Program-made: the position numbers and the translations under genes
Notes under the pieces: generated by a model
The model's input: only the letters and a program-made list of their open reading frames with translations
Database searches by the model: none
What the model was told of the DNA's origin: nothing
Shown here: in pieces, positions 25,375-33,219 of the stretch
How positions within the stretch are numbered: position 1 is the stretch's first letter
How the letters are laid out: each line of letters opens with the position of its first letter
NCBI GenBank assembly: GCA_910588855.1
Contig: CAJUSR010000001.1
Location: 230,611-294,610, forward strand
Source of the DNA: an uncultured Kineothrix sp.
GTDB lineage: Bacteria; Bacillota; Clostridia; Lachnospirales; Lachnospiraceae
DNA length: 64,000 bases
Reading direction: 5' to 3'

Positions 25375-25962
25375 TTATCTAAATTCCACTACCTCTAAAA
25401 TATCCTTTCTTGGCCGTGGGCCAGGGTGTTCGTTTGCAACTCCAAGTGATATCGCACCAACCAACTGCCCTTTTATACCAATAAAATCTGCCAGCTCATT
25501 ATAGGCAAAGCATGTATTGGCAATCCATAACGTTCCATATCCCAATTCCGTTGCTGTAAGCAGAATATTTTGGACAGATGCCCCAATAGACAATGTATCA
25601 CATATCTCCGCAATTCTTCCATTGGCATTTATCTCAGTATAAGGCGACCTTCCGTTAGTGTTTTCAATAATGATAAGCACAGGTGCTTCCCTCATAATCT
25701 TTAATGTATGAAAAGCATCCGGCAAACCGTTCTGAGATTGTGGCAGCAGTTTTTCTTCATTACGTTCTCTTAGTAACCCCTTCTCCATTACATCTAAAAG
25801 GTTATCCTTCGCCGCATTTGTATACACTATATATTTCCAAGGCTGCCTATTTTTTGCAGAAGGTGCCAGAATACCTGCCTGGATAATTGTTTCGATATCG
25901 TCTTTTTTCACAGCATCTTCCTTATATTTCCTAATGCTTCTTCGTTCAATAATCTCTTTCAT
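25375..25962 (-). CDS. Nitroreductase-family FMN oxidoreductase
   Basis: A 195-residue flavoprotein with the family N-terminus IIERRSIRKYKEDAV, the FMN-binding segment APSAKNRQPWKYIVYT, and GASVQNILLTATELGYGTLW in the middle, then GVANEHPGPRPRKDILEVVEF. The lack of ferredoxin-like domains and the short length fit the small dimeric class that reduces nitro compounds, quinones or flavin-linked substrates with NAD(P)H. Monocistronic, preceded by a 530-base gene-poor interval containing a family-1 miniature element. Confidence 0.88.
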   Translation of the reverse strand: MKEIIERRSIRKYKEDAVKKDDIETIIQAGILAPSAKNRQPWKYIVYTNAAKDNLLDVMEKGLLRERNEEKLLPQSQNGLPDAFHTLKIMREAPVLIIIENTNGRSPYTEINANGRIAEICDTLSIGASVQNILLTATELGYGTLWIANTCFAYNELADFIGIKGQLVGAISLGVANEHPGPRPRKDILEVVEFR

Positions 25963-26134
25963 TTGTCTCCTCCTAATGATATGGAAGCAGGAATTTTTTC
26001 CTTTTAATCACTCCCGGTTTTGATTGGATGAATTATTCAGTGAAGCCAAACCACATAAGATAGTATAACACAAAGCTTATGGGAATGGGTAACTTTCTAT
26101 AAGGAAGTTAAAACCAAAAGACTTTGTAATCAGC

Positions 26135-26328
26135 CAGAATGGTTGAATTGTAGGCAAATTCAGCCGTGAGGAACATAAAATGCTCCGTCACCACGCTTTC
26201 GCTCGGCAAAAAGCGTAACGGACACTAAACTCGTGAGGAACCTCGTTAAGTGCCGACGCTTTTTAACGGGTTCCTTTAGCTTTTTATGTTCCTCACGGCC
26301 AAATCAAGGCGCTAACTAAATGACATTG
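26135..26328. repeat. Miniature inverted-repeat element, family 1, copy 1 (degenerate left end)
   Basis: Matches copies at 34896 and 51744 over ATTCAGCCGTGAGGAACATA and the right end TAACTAAATGACATTG, but its left terminal repeat has diverged. The inner inverted repeat around GTGAGGAACATAAAA is largely kept. Limits are set by analogy to the 194-bp copies. It lies between the nitroreductase and the response regulator; no clear target duplication remains. Confidence 0.75.
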
Positions 26329-26498
26329 GGTGCAAGCCTTGTCGTTTTAAGATGGATATAAATTTTATAGGCTTGTTCCAGTTCTTTTAACCGACTATAA
26401 TAAAGAATACTTTTAATTGATTTTGGGAGGTATGCTTATCCCACAAAGCGTAGAAAAGCCAGCGGATATGCGTCGAAAAACTAAAGGGAGATGGAAAA

Positions 26499-27170
26499 AT
26501 GATAGAAATCTACTATATTGAAGATGATGAAAATATTGCCATGACTGTAAAAGAATATCTGAGCCAGAAAGGGTATGCAGTTTCTATATTTGAGACGTTA
26601 GAAAGCGGAAGGAAAGCATTGGAACACCATATTCCGAATATTGCGCTGATTGACTGGAATATGCCAGACGGCGAGGGAAACAGCTTTTGCCGATGGATAC
26701 GTTCAAGATGGAAAGAACTTCCAGTTATTTTTCTGACTGTCCGGGATGATACTCGTGATATTATATCTGGTTTTGAATATGGGGCAGATGATTATGTGAC
26801 AAAACCTTTTGAACTGGAAGTGCTGCATTCCCGCATCCATGCACTACTGCGCAGGGCTGGGAATGTTCAGAGCCAGTATCTTTCCTGCGGATCTATTTCA
26901 ATTGATAAAAGCAAAACGACAGTATTTTGTGGGGAAGAAGAAATCACTGTCAGCCAGGTGGAATACCGGCTTTTGCAGCTTTTGATGGAAAATAAGGGAA
27001 GAACCGTCACAAGAGGACGGCTGCTGAATCAAATCTGGGACAATAATGGAAACTATGTCAATGACAATACATTGACCGTGACAATGAAACGGCTTAGAGA
27101 AAAACTCCATCATCCGTCCTGCTTAAAAACAATGCGGAGCTTTGGTTACCGTATGGAGGATGAGATATGA
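26499..27170 (+). CDS. OmpR-family response regulator
   Basis: A 223-residue two-component regulator: receiver domain (residues 1-115) with EDDE, phospho-acceptor Asp 52 in LIDWNMPDGEG, TVRDD and the Lys in VTKPFE, then a winged-helix DNA-binding domain (about 130-220) with VEYRLLQLLMENKGRTVTRGRLLNQIW. It overlaps the histidine kinase start by 4 bases. AAAGGGAGATGG precedes the ATG. The closest general resemblance is to regulators of antimicrobial-peptide exporter operons, and the linked ABC/FtsX genes agree. Low GC relative to the housekeeping genes suggests transfer. Confidence 0.92.
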   Translation: MIEIYYIEDDENIAMTVKEYLSQKGYAVSIFETLESGRKALEHHIPNIALIDWNMPDGEGNSFCRWIRSRWKELPVIFLTVRDDTRDIISGFEYGADDYVTKPFELEVLHSRIHALLRRAGNVQSQYLSCGSISIDKSKTTVFCGEEEITVSQVEYRLLQLLMENKGRTVTRGRLLNQIWDNNGNYVNDNTLTVTMKRLREKLHHPSCLKTMRSFGYRMEDEI

Positions 27171-28339
27171 GCAAAAAATCAAATATAAAAATAACGGTTC
27201 TGTTCGTGCTGTCGACCGGCTTGATTGTAACGGCAGCAACTGCATACTTTCTTACTGTTTACTATAGTCATGTGTGTTTTCATATATTGGGAAGATTTTG
27301 TGAAAGTATAATTGAAAATAATCCAGATTCCCGACAGACTGTTTTTGAATTATTGAAAGCACAGGATTTCCATATGACAGACGAAAATATATTATCAAAC
27401 TTTGGTTATTATCCATCAAATTTAAGGATTATGGACACGACAGCCCTTCTGATTGCCGCTTTAAGTTTTTTGGCAGGAGGCGCTCTTTTCCTTTTCTCTT
27501 TCTGGTATTGGCATAGGAAATCGGACACCCGCATCCAAGCATTGACGGGATATTTGGAAAGAATAAATACAGGCTCCCAAGGATTGGTTTTAGAATCTTC
27601 GGATGATGAATTTTCAAAACTGCAAGATGAAATATACAAAACGGTAACGGAACTTTACCAGACAAGGGAAGAAGCCCTAACAGCACGAAACAATTTTGCT
27701 GAAAATCTTTCTAATATTGCCCATCAGCTTAAAACGCCGATTACGTCTATTTCTTTAACTGTCCAGATGGCGAAAGAACATTTGGGAGATACTCGTACCG
27801 CAGAAATAGAACGCCAGATAAGCAGACTCATGCATTTAGAAGAAGCGTTATTGTTATTGTCCCGCATTGATGCAGGAACGCTTGCATTTGACCGAAAACC
27901 GACGGATGTTTTTACACTCCTTTCTCTGGCATCGGACAATTTATATGAATTGTTCATACAGAAGGGAGTTCTGATTGATATTCCAGAAATGGGTAAGATG
28001 AATATCAATGTGGATTTAAACTGGACGATGGAAGCAGTCATGAATTTGATGAAAAACTGTATGGAAGCAACAGGGATAGACACTGCCGTCCATTGTTCTT
28101 ATGAGAAAAATCCGCTTTATGTGCAGATACGGATATGGGACGAGGGGGAGGGATTTGCAAAAGAGGACTTACCTCATTTGTTTAATCGGTTCTATCGTGG
28201 GGAAAAAGCAAAAAATACTGGAATTGGGATAGGACTTTCCCTTTCAAAAGCAATCATAGAAATGCAAAGCGGAATCATCCGAGCATTCAATCTTCCGAAT
28301 GGCGGGGCTTGTTTTGAGATTCGTTTCTATACCTCATGA
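27167..28339 (+). CDS. Sensor histidine kinase partner
   Basis: A 390-residue membrane kinase. Helix 1 is residues 10-32, an extracytoplasmic loop of about 60 residues contains CFHILGRFCESIIEN, and helix 2 is about residues 88-110. A linker and HAMP-like stretch lead to the H-box NLSNIAHQLKTPITS (phospho-His near residue 187) and the ATPase domain with NLMKNCMEA (N box), IWDEGEGF (G1), FNRFYRGEKA (F box) and GIGIGLSLSKAI (G2). The loop is larger than in intramembrane-sensing BceS kinases, so it may detect its signal directly rather than through the transporter. Confidence 0.93.
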   Translation: MSKKSNIKITVLFVLSTGLIVTAATAYFLTVYYSHVCFHILGRFCESIIENNPDSRQTVFELLKAQDFHMTDENILSNFGYYPSNLRIMDTTALLIAALSFLAGGALFLFSFWYWHRKSDTRIQALTGYLERINTGSQGLVLESSDDEFSKLQDEIYKTVTELYQTREEALTARNNFAENLSNIAHQLKTPITSISLTVQMAKEHLGDTRTAEIERQISRLMHLEEALLLLSRIDAGTLAFDRKPTDVFTLLSLASDNLYELFIQKGVLIDIPEMGKMNINVDLNWTMEAVMNLMKNCMEATGIDTAVHCSYEKNPLYVQIRIWDEGEGFAKEDLPHLFNRFYRGEKAKNTGIGIGLSLSKAIIEMQSGIIRAFNLPNGGACFEIRFYTS

Positions 28340-28380
28340 AAATAGTACGAAGCACATAAAGTATGAAAAACTCAGGCGCA

Positions 28381-28412
28381 GTCACTGAGATGTCACTTTC
28401 ATTTGTTATAAT
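28381..28412 (+). promoter_or_regulatory. Activator-type promoter with phased GTCAC repeats before the ABC genes
   Basis: GTCAC occurs at 28381 and 28392, exactly 11 bp apart, overlapping the place of a missing -35 box; a consensus TATAAT is at 28407-28412. One-turn direct repeats over the -35 are a usual layout for OmpR-family regulator sites, so the neighbouring response regulator is the likely activator. Confidence 0.55.
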
Positions 28413-28438
28413 AAAAATACTTTGAGGAATCTCAAATC

Positions 28439-28468
28439 AAAAACCATGTTGCAAGCAACAGGGTTTTT
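28439..28468 (+). terminator. Attenuator-like hairpin between promoter and ABC genes
   Basis: Nested stem AAAAACC-N2-GTTGC-AA-GCAAC-N2-GGTTTTT ends in five T and lies between the TATAAT at 28407 and the ABC ATPase start at 28588. It could terminate or attenuate transcripts. Confidence 0.55.
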
Positions 28469-28587
28469 GACCCTCGCGGCATTCGTCAAATAGCCATGTA
28501 AAATGTCTATTTTCCTCATTGCTCCCGGGAATAATAGAAAGATTTATATCAAGGTATAGAAAATAACAAACAGGAGAATTTGGTAAC

Positions 28588-29268
28588 ATGGAAATACTAA
28601 GATGTAACGGTATCGAAAAAGTGTTTGGAAAAGGCGACAATCAAGTTATTGCTTTAAATGGAATCAGCTTATCTATTGAAAAAGGTGATTTTGTCGCAAT
28701 TATTGGGGCATCTGGCTCTGGAAAATCAACGCTTTTGCATATTTTGGGCAGCGTGGACAAGCCGACAAAAGGTATTGTAACAATAGATGGAGTTGACCTT
28801 AGCGGATTAAATGCTACGGATGCCGCAATTTTCAGAAGAAGAAAGGTGGGATTGGTTTACCAGTTTTACAATCTGATTCCCACTCTGACAGCAGAAAAAA
28901 ACATTCTTATGCCTATGTTGCTTGACAAAAGAAAGCCAGATTTGGATTATTTTAAAACGATTGTAAAGACATTGGGAATAGAGGACAAACTGGAAAGCCT
29001 ACCAAGCCAGCTATCGGGAGGACAGCAGCAGCGGGTTGCAATCGCAAGATCCTTGATTTACCGCCCTGCCATCCTTTTTGCTGATGAACCGACAGGAAAC
29101 CTTGACCAAAAAAATTCAAAGGAAATTATTGATCTCTTAAAGCTGTCAAACCGAAACTTAAAACAGACAATACTTCTTATTACCCATGATGAAAAAATTG
29201 CATTGGAAGCTGACCGAATTGTGACCATCGAAGACGGACAAATTGTCAGCGACCAGAAGCGGAGGTGA
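28588..29268 (+). CDS. ABC transporter ATPase of the exporter/FtsX type
   Basis: A 226-residue ATPase of the MacB/LolD/BceA class: Walker A GASGSGKST (about residues 39-47), Q-loop VYQFYNLIPTLTAEKN, signature LSGGQQQR, Walker B AILFADEPTGNLD, and H-loop LLITHDE. These energise FtsX-like permeases in peptide-antibiotic export or sensing. AGGAG is present before the ATG. It ends immediately before the permease gene. Upstream are a regulated promoter and a hairpin. Confidence 0.94.
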   Translation: MEILRCNGIEKVFGKGDNQVIALNGISLSIEKGDFVAIIGASGSGKSTLLHILGSVDKPTKGIVTIDGVDLSGLNATDAAIFRRRKVGLVYQFYNLIPTLTAEKNILMPMLLDKRKPDLDYFKTIVKTLGIEDKLESLPSQLSGGQQQRVAIARSLIYRPAILFADEPTGNLDQKNSKEIIDLLKLSNRNLKQTILLITHDEKIALEADRIVTIEDGQIVSDQKRR

Positions 29269-29273
29269 ACAGC

Positions 29274-31466
29274 ATGTGGAAGGACTACTCCAAAAGCTAT
29301 ATTAAAAATAACCGTGCATCCAGTATATCAATTATGGCAGCTGCTTTTGTTGCTACCATGTTTTTGTCGCTGTTATGCAGCATAGCTTACAATTTTTGGG
29401 CCTATGATGTTGAACAAATCATATTGGAGGAGGGTGACTGGCAGGGGCGCATTGTTTGTGAAACATTATCTTCTGATAATTTATTATCTTTGATATGCCA
29501 ATTTGCGAATGTAGAAAAAGCAGTCGTAGGCGAGGAATTATCCCAAAAAGAAGAAATAGTGGCGGATGTTTATTTTAAAAACGCCAGAACAATTTATCGA
29601 GATATGCCATTAATTGCGACGCAGCTTGGACTAAATGAGGATTCCATCCAATACAACTCATTGCTCCTATCCCGCTATTTTATACACGACCCAGAGGATG
29701 AGGCGCCGCCAATGCTTTTGGCACTGTATGTGGTTATACTGATTATTATGTCAGTATCCTTAATCTTAATTATCCGAGGCTCTTTTGAATTATCCATGAA
29801 TGCCAGAATCCATCAATTTGGTATATTTTCGAGTATTGGGGCTACTCCAAGGCAAATTAGAACCTGTCTGTTGCAGGAAGCGATGGTTTTAAGCATACTG
29901 CCAATGCTGATTGGCAGTATGTTTGGGATTTTAATAAGCTATGGGGTTATAAAAGCAGTTAATTTTTTTGCTGCAGATGTATCTGGACGCCACGAAGCTG
30001 TTTTTCAGTATCGTCCGTCAATATTTGCGGCTACTGTTTTCATTTCGTTCTTAACCGTAATTTTTTCTGCGTGGATTCCCGCAAGAAAACTGAGTAAGAT
30101 GACGCCCCTTGAAGCAATCAGAAATACAAGCGGTTTATTGTTAAAGAAAAAGAAACATTCCCGGTTTTTATCTTGTATTTTTGGCATGAAAGGGGAACTT
30201 GCAGGAAACGCATTAAAAGCCCAAAAGAAACACTTACGGATATCCACATTATCATTATTGCTGTCTTTTCTGGGTTTTTCTATCATGATTTGCTTTACCA
30301 CCCTTGCAGATATCAGTACCAGATATACTTATTTTGAACGGTATCAGGATGTGTGGGATATTATGATAACCTTAAAGGACACAGAAATATCAGATTTTGA
30401 TTTGACAGATGAATTGCAGGATATTTCCAAGATAAAAGATGCAACGGTATACCAAAAAGCGGAAGCAATGACATTCCTGCCAGAAGGATTACAGAGCGAT
30501 GAACTGTCATCCCTTGGCGGGCTTGAAGCAGTTGCGGGAACGCCGAAGGCAGATGGGCAGTTTCAAGTATCTGCGCCGATTGTTGTTTTGGATGACACAA
30601 GTTTTTTAGATTTCTGTTTACAGATTGGGATTACGCCAAATCTTGACGGCGCAATTGTATTAAACCAGATTTGGGATAGTATCAACAGCAATTTCCGCTA
30701 TAAAGAATATGTTCCTTTTGTAATGGAGGATAATCAGAAAACAGCACTTTATAAAAACGGTAAAACCATAGAAATCCCTGTTTTATCTTATACACAGACA
30801 GTTCCCACGCTGAGGGAGGAATATGATAATTATGCCCTTGTACATTTTATCCCGCTCACTATGTGGAATAAAACTTTTGGAGAGGTATGTGAAGCGGAAT
30901 CCGACAGTTATATCCGCATTCTTTCAAACGGAACTGCAAATCTTGCGGATTTAAATAACTTGGAACAGGAAATTGCGCAGCTTGTATCGGAGCAATATGA
31001 AATTGAAAGTGAAAACCGAGTACAGGAAAGATTGTCTAATGACCGTTTAATCCAAGGCATGGTAATGATTTTTGGATTTTTTTGTGTTTTGCTTGCCATT
31101 ATTGGAATTGCGAATGTCTTTTCAAATACGTTAGGATTTCTCTGTCAAAGGAAACGCGAATTTGCCCAATATATGTCGATAGGCTTGACACCGCAGGAAA
31201 TGAGGAAAATGTTCTGTATTGAAGCGTTTGTGATAGCAGGAAAACCCCTTTTGATTACATTACCACTTACTATACTGTTTGTGCAGTTTGCCGTAACAGC
31301 AAGCCATTTAGACCCAATGGCATTCTGGTCGGAAGCACCGCTTCTGCCTATATTAATATTTGCAGCTGCGATTGTATTGTTTGTCTCGCTTGCTTATTAT
31401 ATTGGCGGAAAGCGTCTTTTGCAGTGTGACTTGAATGAAGCATTGCGGAACGATACGTTCATTTAG
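29274..31466 (+). CDS. FtsX-like ABC permease
   Basis: A 730-residue membrane protein with the MacB/BceB-like plan: N-terminal helix (about residues 16-38), a short external loop, three helices in the FtsX block (VVILIIMSVSLILIIRGSFEL ; SIGATPRQIRTCLLQEA is the coupling motif), a further helix near residue 325, a large external domain of about 230 residues, and a C-terminal FtsX block (LIQGMVMIFGFFCVLLAIIG; SIGLTPQEMRKMFCIEA coupling motif). ATG 29274 follows GGAGGTGAAC; the GTG at 29265 is less likely. Probably exports or senses a membrane-active peptide. No bacteriocin gene is adjacent. Confidence 0.9.
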   Translation: MWKDYSKSYIKNNRASSISIMAAAFVATMFLSLLCSIAYNFWAYDVEQIILEEGDWQGRIVCETLSSDNLLSLICQFANVEKAVVGEELSQKEEIVADVYFKNARTIYRDMPLIATQLGLNEDSIQYNSLLLSRYFIHDPEDEAPPMLLALYVVILIIMSVSLILIIRGSFELSMNARIHQFGIFSSIGATPRQIRTCLLQEAMVLSILPMLIGSMFGILISYGVIKAVNFFAADVSGRHEAVFQYRPSIFAATVFISFLTVIFSAWIPARKLSKMTPLEAIRNTSGLLLKKKKHSRFLSCIFGMKGELAGNALKAQKKHLRISTLSLLLSFLGFSIMICFTTLADISTRYTYFERYQDVWDIMITLKDTEISDFDLTDELQDISKIKDATVYQKAEAMTFLPEGLQSDELSSLGGLEAVAGTPKADGQFQVSAPIVVLDDTSFLDFCLQIGITPNLDGAIVLNQIWDSINSNFRYKEYVPFVMEDNQKTALYKNGKTIEIPVLSYTQTVPTLREEYDNYALVHFIPLTMWNKTFGEVCEAESDSYIRILSNGTANLADLNNLEQEIAQLVSEQYEIESENRVQERLSNDRLIQGMVMIFGFFCVLLAIIGIANVFSNTLGFLCQRKREFAQYMSIGLTPQEMRKMFCIEAFVIAGKPLLITLPLTILFVQFAVTASHLDPMAFWSEAPLLPILIFAAAIVLFVSLAYYIGGKRLLQCDLNEALRNDTFI

Positions 31467-31494
31467 CGGATAAAGATTCAGAAAGGTTTGAATT

Positions 31495-31780
31495 ATGAAA
31501 TAGACAGGGAATATATAACTTTTTAGGTAATCCGGCAGCAACCGCCAGCTTAGTGCCCGTGGCTTTCAGCCGCAGCAGGTAATCCAGTACACGAGGACAG
31601 CCCGAATAAATCAATCGTGTACTGTGCCTCCTCCTCAAAACTGCGGGCACATATTTCTGCCACATTATTTCCCGGAACAGTTAAATTCTGTTTCTTTAAA
31701 AAAATATCCATATGCTCCCATATATCCATTGAGTTTAGTTGTGTTCCATCCAAATCAAAAATTGCTGCTTCAAAATTCAT
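31495..31780 (-). pseudogene. Decayed HAD-family phosphatase
   Basis: The first frame starts MNFEAAIFDLDGTQLNSMDIW, a HAD motif I, and continues through YTIDLFGLS before drifting; a second frame then gives DYLLRLKATGTKLAVAAGLP, the motif II region, and breaks off. An internal segment of the cap domain is missing, a frameshift is present and the C-terminal half with motifs III and IV is gone. It overlaps the thiamin remnant by 11 bases, so it was part of the same operon. Confidence 0.75.
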
Positions 31781-32240
31781 TCACAGCCTCCTTTCCGAAA
31801 AAAAGTGATTTTAAGTCGGCTGCCGACTTTTTTATATCAGGTTGGGCAATCACTGCGGAAGCAACAGCCAGACCATCAATCCCCATAGGCTGAAAAAGCA
31901 TTGCATTTTCCTTGCCAATGCCCCCGATTACAACAATCGGTATCTCAACTGCCCTGCATCCCATTGTATGGATTGCTTTTGCAGCTTTTTCCATGTCTAC
32001 AACCGATTTAATTCTGCCTCCTACTATTTTTTCCGCTTCCAGAATATTCGGTGTCAATACGTCAGCGAGCGGGATAATCGTCTCAATCAGAGTTTTAATT
32101 GCCGCAGGTTCCATGAGCGGGCAGCCGTTCTTTGCATACATCACCGGATCAATCTGCTTGCCAATCATATCCGGGCTGACATCCTGAATACCGATTACCC
32201 TGTCTGTATTTTCTGCCACAACAGATACAATGACGCTCAT
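31770..32240 (-). pseudogene. thiD-thiE relic: an in-frame chimera left by deletions
   Basis: The 156-codon frame joins three pieces. Residues 1-31 (VVAENTDRVIGIQDVSPDMI) resemble ThiD about residues 36-67, residues 32-98 (PVMYAKNG, PLADVLTPNILEAEKI) resemble ThiD about 105-170, and the end (IPIVVIGGIGKENAMLF, MGIDGLAVASAVIAQPDIK) is the C-terminal part of ThiE, thiamin-phosphate synthase. The ATP site of ThiD and most of ThiE are missing, so catalysis is not expected although the frame is open. The start overlaps the truncated tenA by 4 bases. Confidence 0.8.
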
Positions 32241-32758
32241 TCCAAATACACATACCGGTCATCGGCACAATCCTGAATGAAGTCCCAATATCTCGACCTC
32301 CGGCTTTCCGGTTCCTCTGCAAGTTTCCGGAACATATAGCTGTAACTCAGCATACACGGAAGTAATGCCATGAGTATCTCACACCCATTTCCACACTCCG
32401 CAGTTTCAAACAGGAAATCAATATAATTCTGGTTTTCCGGCAACGGATCAATAAATTCTATGTCATCATCCGTCATGCCGAACTGCCTAAGATAATTCAG
32501 CCGAATCGCCGACTCTGTATCCGTAACAAAGTTCAGGATAGAATAGTAAAGCTGGATTTCTCTTAATGGTTCCGCATAGTATATTGCTTTTCCATATACA
32601 CGGGCATAATTTTTCAAATAGATACTGTCCTGTATCATATATTCCTTAAAATACTTAATGGGTAGTTTCCCGTCCTTCATATCCTGCACAAAGAAAGTGG
32701 CGATACACTTGTCCCAGACAGGCATATTCTGTTTCAAAATGCCTTCCATAAATAACAT
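32237..32758 (-). pseudogene. tenA: C-terminally truncated TenA/thiaminase II homologue
   Basis: TenA enzymes hydrolyse thiamin breakdown products to recover the pyrimidine. The 173 residues match the TenA N-terminal two thirds (CIATFFVQDMKDGKLPIKYF, EYMIQDSIYLKNYARVYG with the active-site region, CEILMALLPCMLSYS) but stop after YWDFIQDCADDRYVYLE, where full members continue for about 45 residues including the last helices and catalytic Glu. Start MLFMEGILKQ has GGAGG. A family-2 miniature element lies 83 bases upstream, cutting the gene off from whatever preceded it. Together with the following remnants it marks a dying thiamin-salvage operon. Confidence 0.78.
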
Positions 32759-32840
32759 TTTCTTTTCCTCCTCGTGGTAAAAAAGTGTCTTCGGTTCTTC
32801 TTCAATTTACGTCCTTCCGGCACAGGGCTTTCCTATATGG

Positions 32841-33088
32841 ATTCGGGTGTCAAAAGGTCTTCCCGGCAGTGCCGCTTGGCAGATTGCACAAAAGAATATT
32901 GTGCAAGTGGCTTTTGTACGATGGAGAGGAGACTCTAAAATCGTGGAAGCCAATGCTGAACACGATTTTCGCCTTGAGAGGCTCATCGGAATGCTCCGTA
33001 CAACCAATAGCAAAACAAGTTTTGCGGCACCATTTTTTTTTGCAATCTGCCAAGCGGCACTGCCGGGAAGACCTTTTGACACCCGAAT
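32841..33088. repeat. Miniature inverted-repeat element, family 2, copy A (248 bp)
   Basis: Perfect 48-bp terminal inverted repeats (32841-32888 and 33041-33088) begin ATTCGGGTGTCAAAAGGTCT. CCTATATGG occurs on both sides (32832-32840, 33089-33097), an apparent 9-bp target duplication. The core contains several further hairpins and no gene. Related to 52816-53047 (core in opposite orientation). Confidence 0.88.
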
Positions 33089-33097
33089 CCTATATGG

Positions 33098-33132
33098 TAA
33101 AAAAATAGAGCTTCCAAATTATTAGAAGCTCT
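33098..33132 (-). terminator. Terminator downstream of hemZ
   Basis: Minus-strand stem AGAGCTTC / GAAGCTCT (33107-33132) followed by a run of T (plus-strand AAAAAAA at 33099-33105). The family-2 element ends right next to the T run. Confidence 0.7.
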
Positions 33133-33219
33133 TTCAGACACAGTACGGCGTAAGAAATTGCTTCCCTACACCGGTATTAGCCGACAGGTCAAGAGGTCAG
33201 GTTTTAAATGAAGAAGTGC

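Noticed and set aside
26135..26328. Bidirectional terminator or small RNA gene
   Set aside because: The same sequence with matching ends and 10-bp duplications occurs elsewhere, so a mobile miniature element explains it better.
32759..32840. TPP riboswitch before tenA
   Set aside because: Only about 80 bases separate the start from the inserted element and no thi-box consensus is visible.
32807..33125. Open frames within the family-2 miniature element
   Set aside because: Similar frames appear on both strands because the ends are inverted repeats; no RBS and no family likeness.
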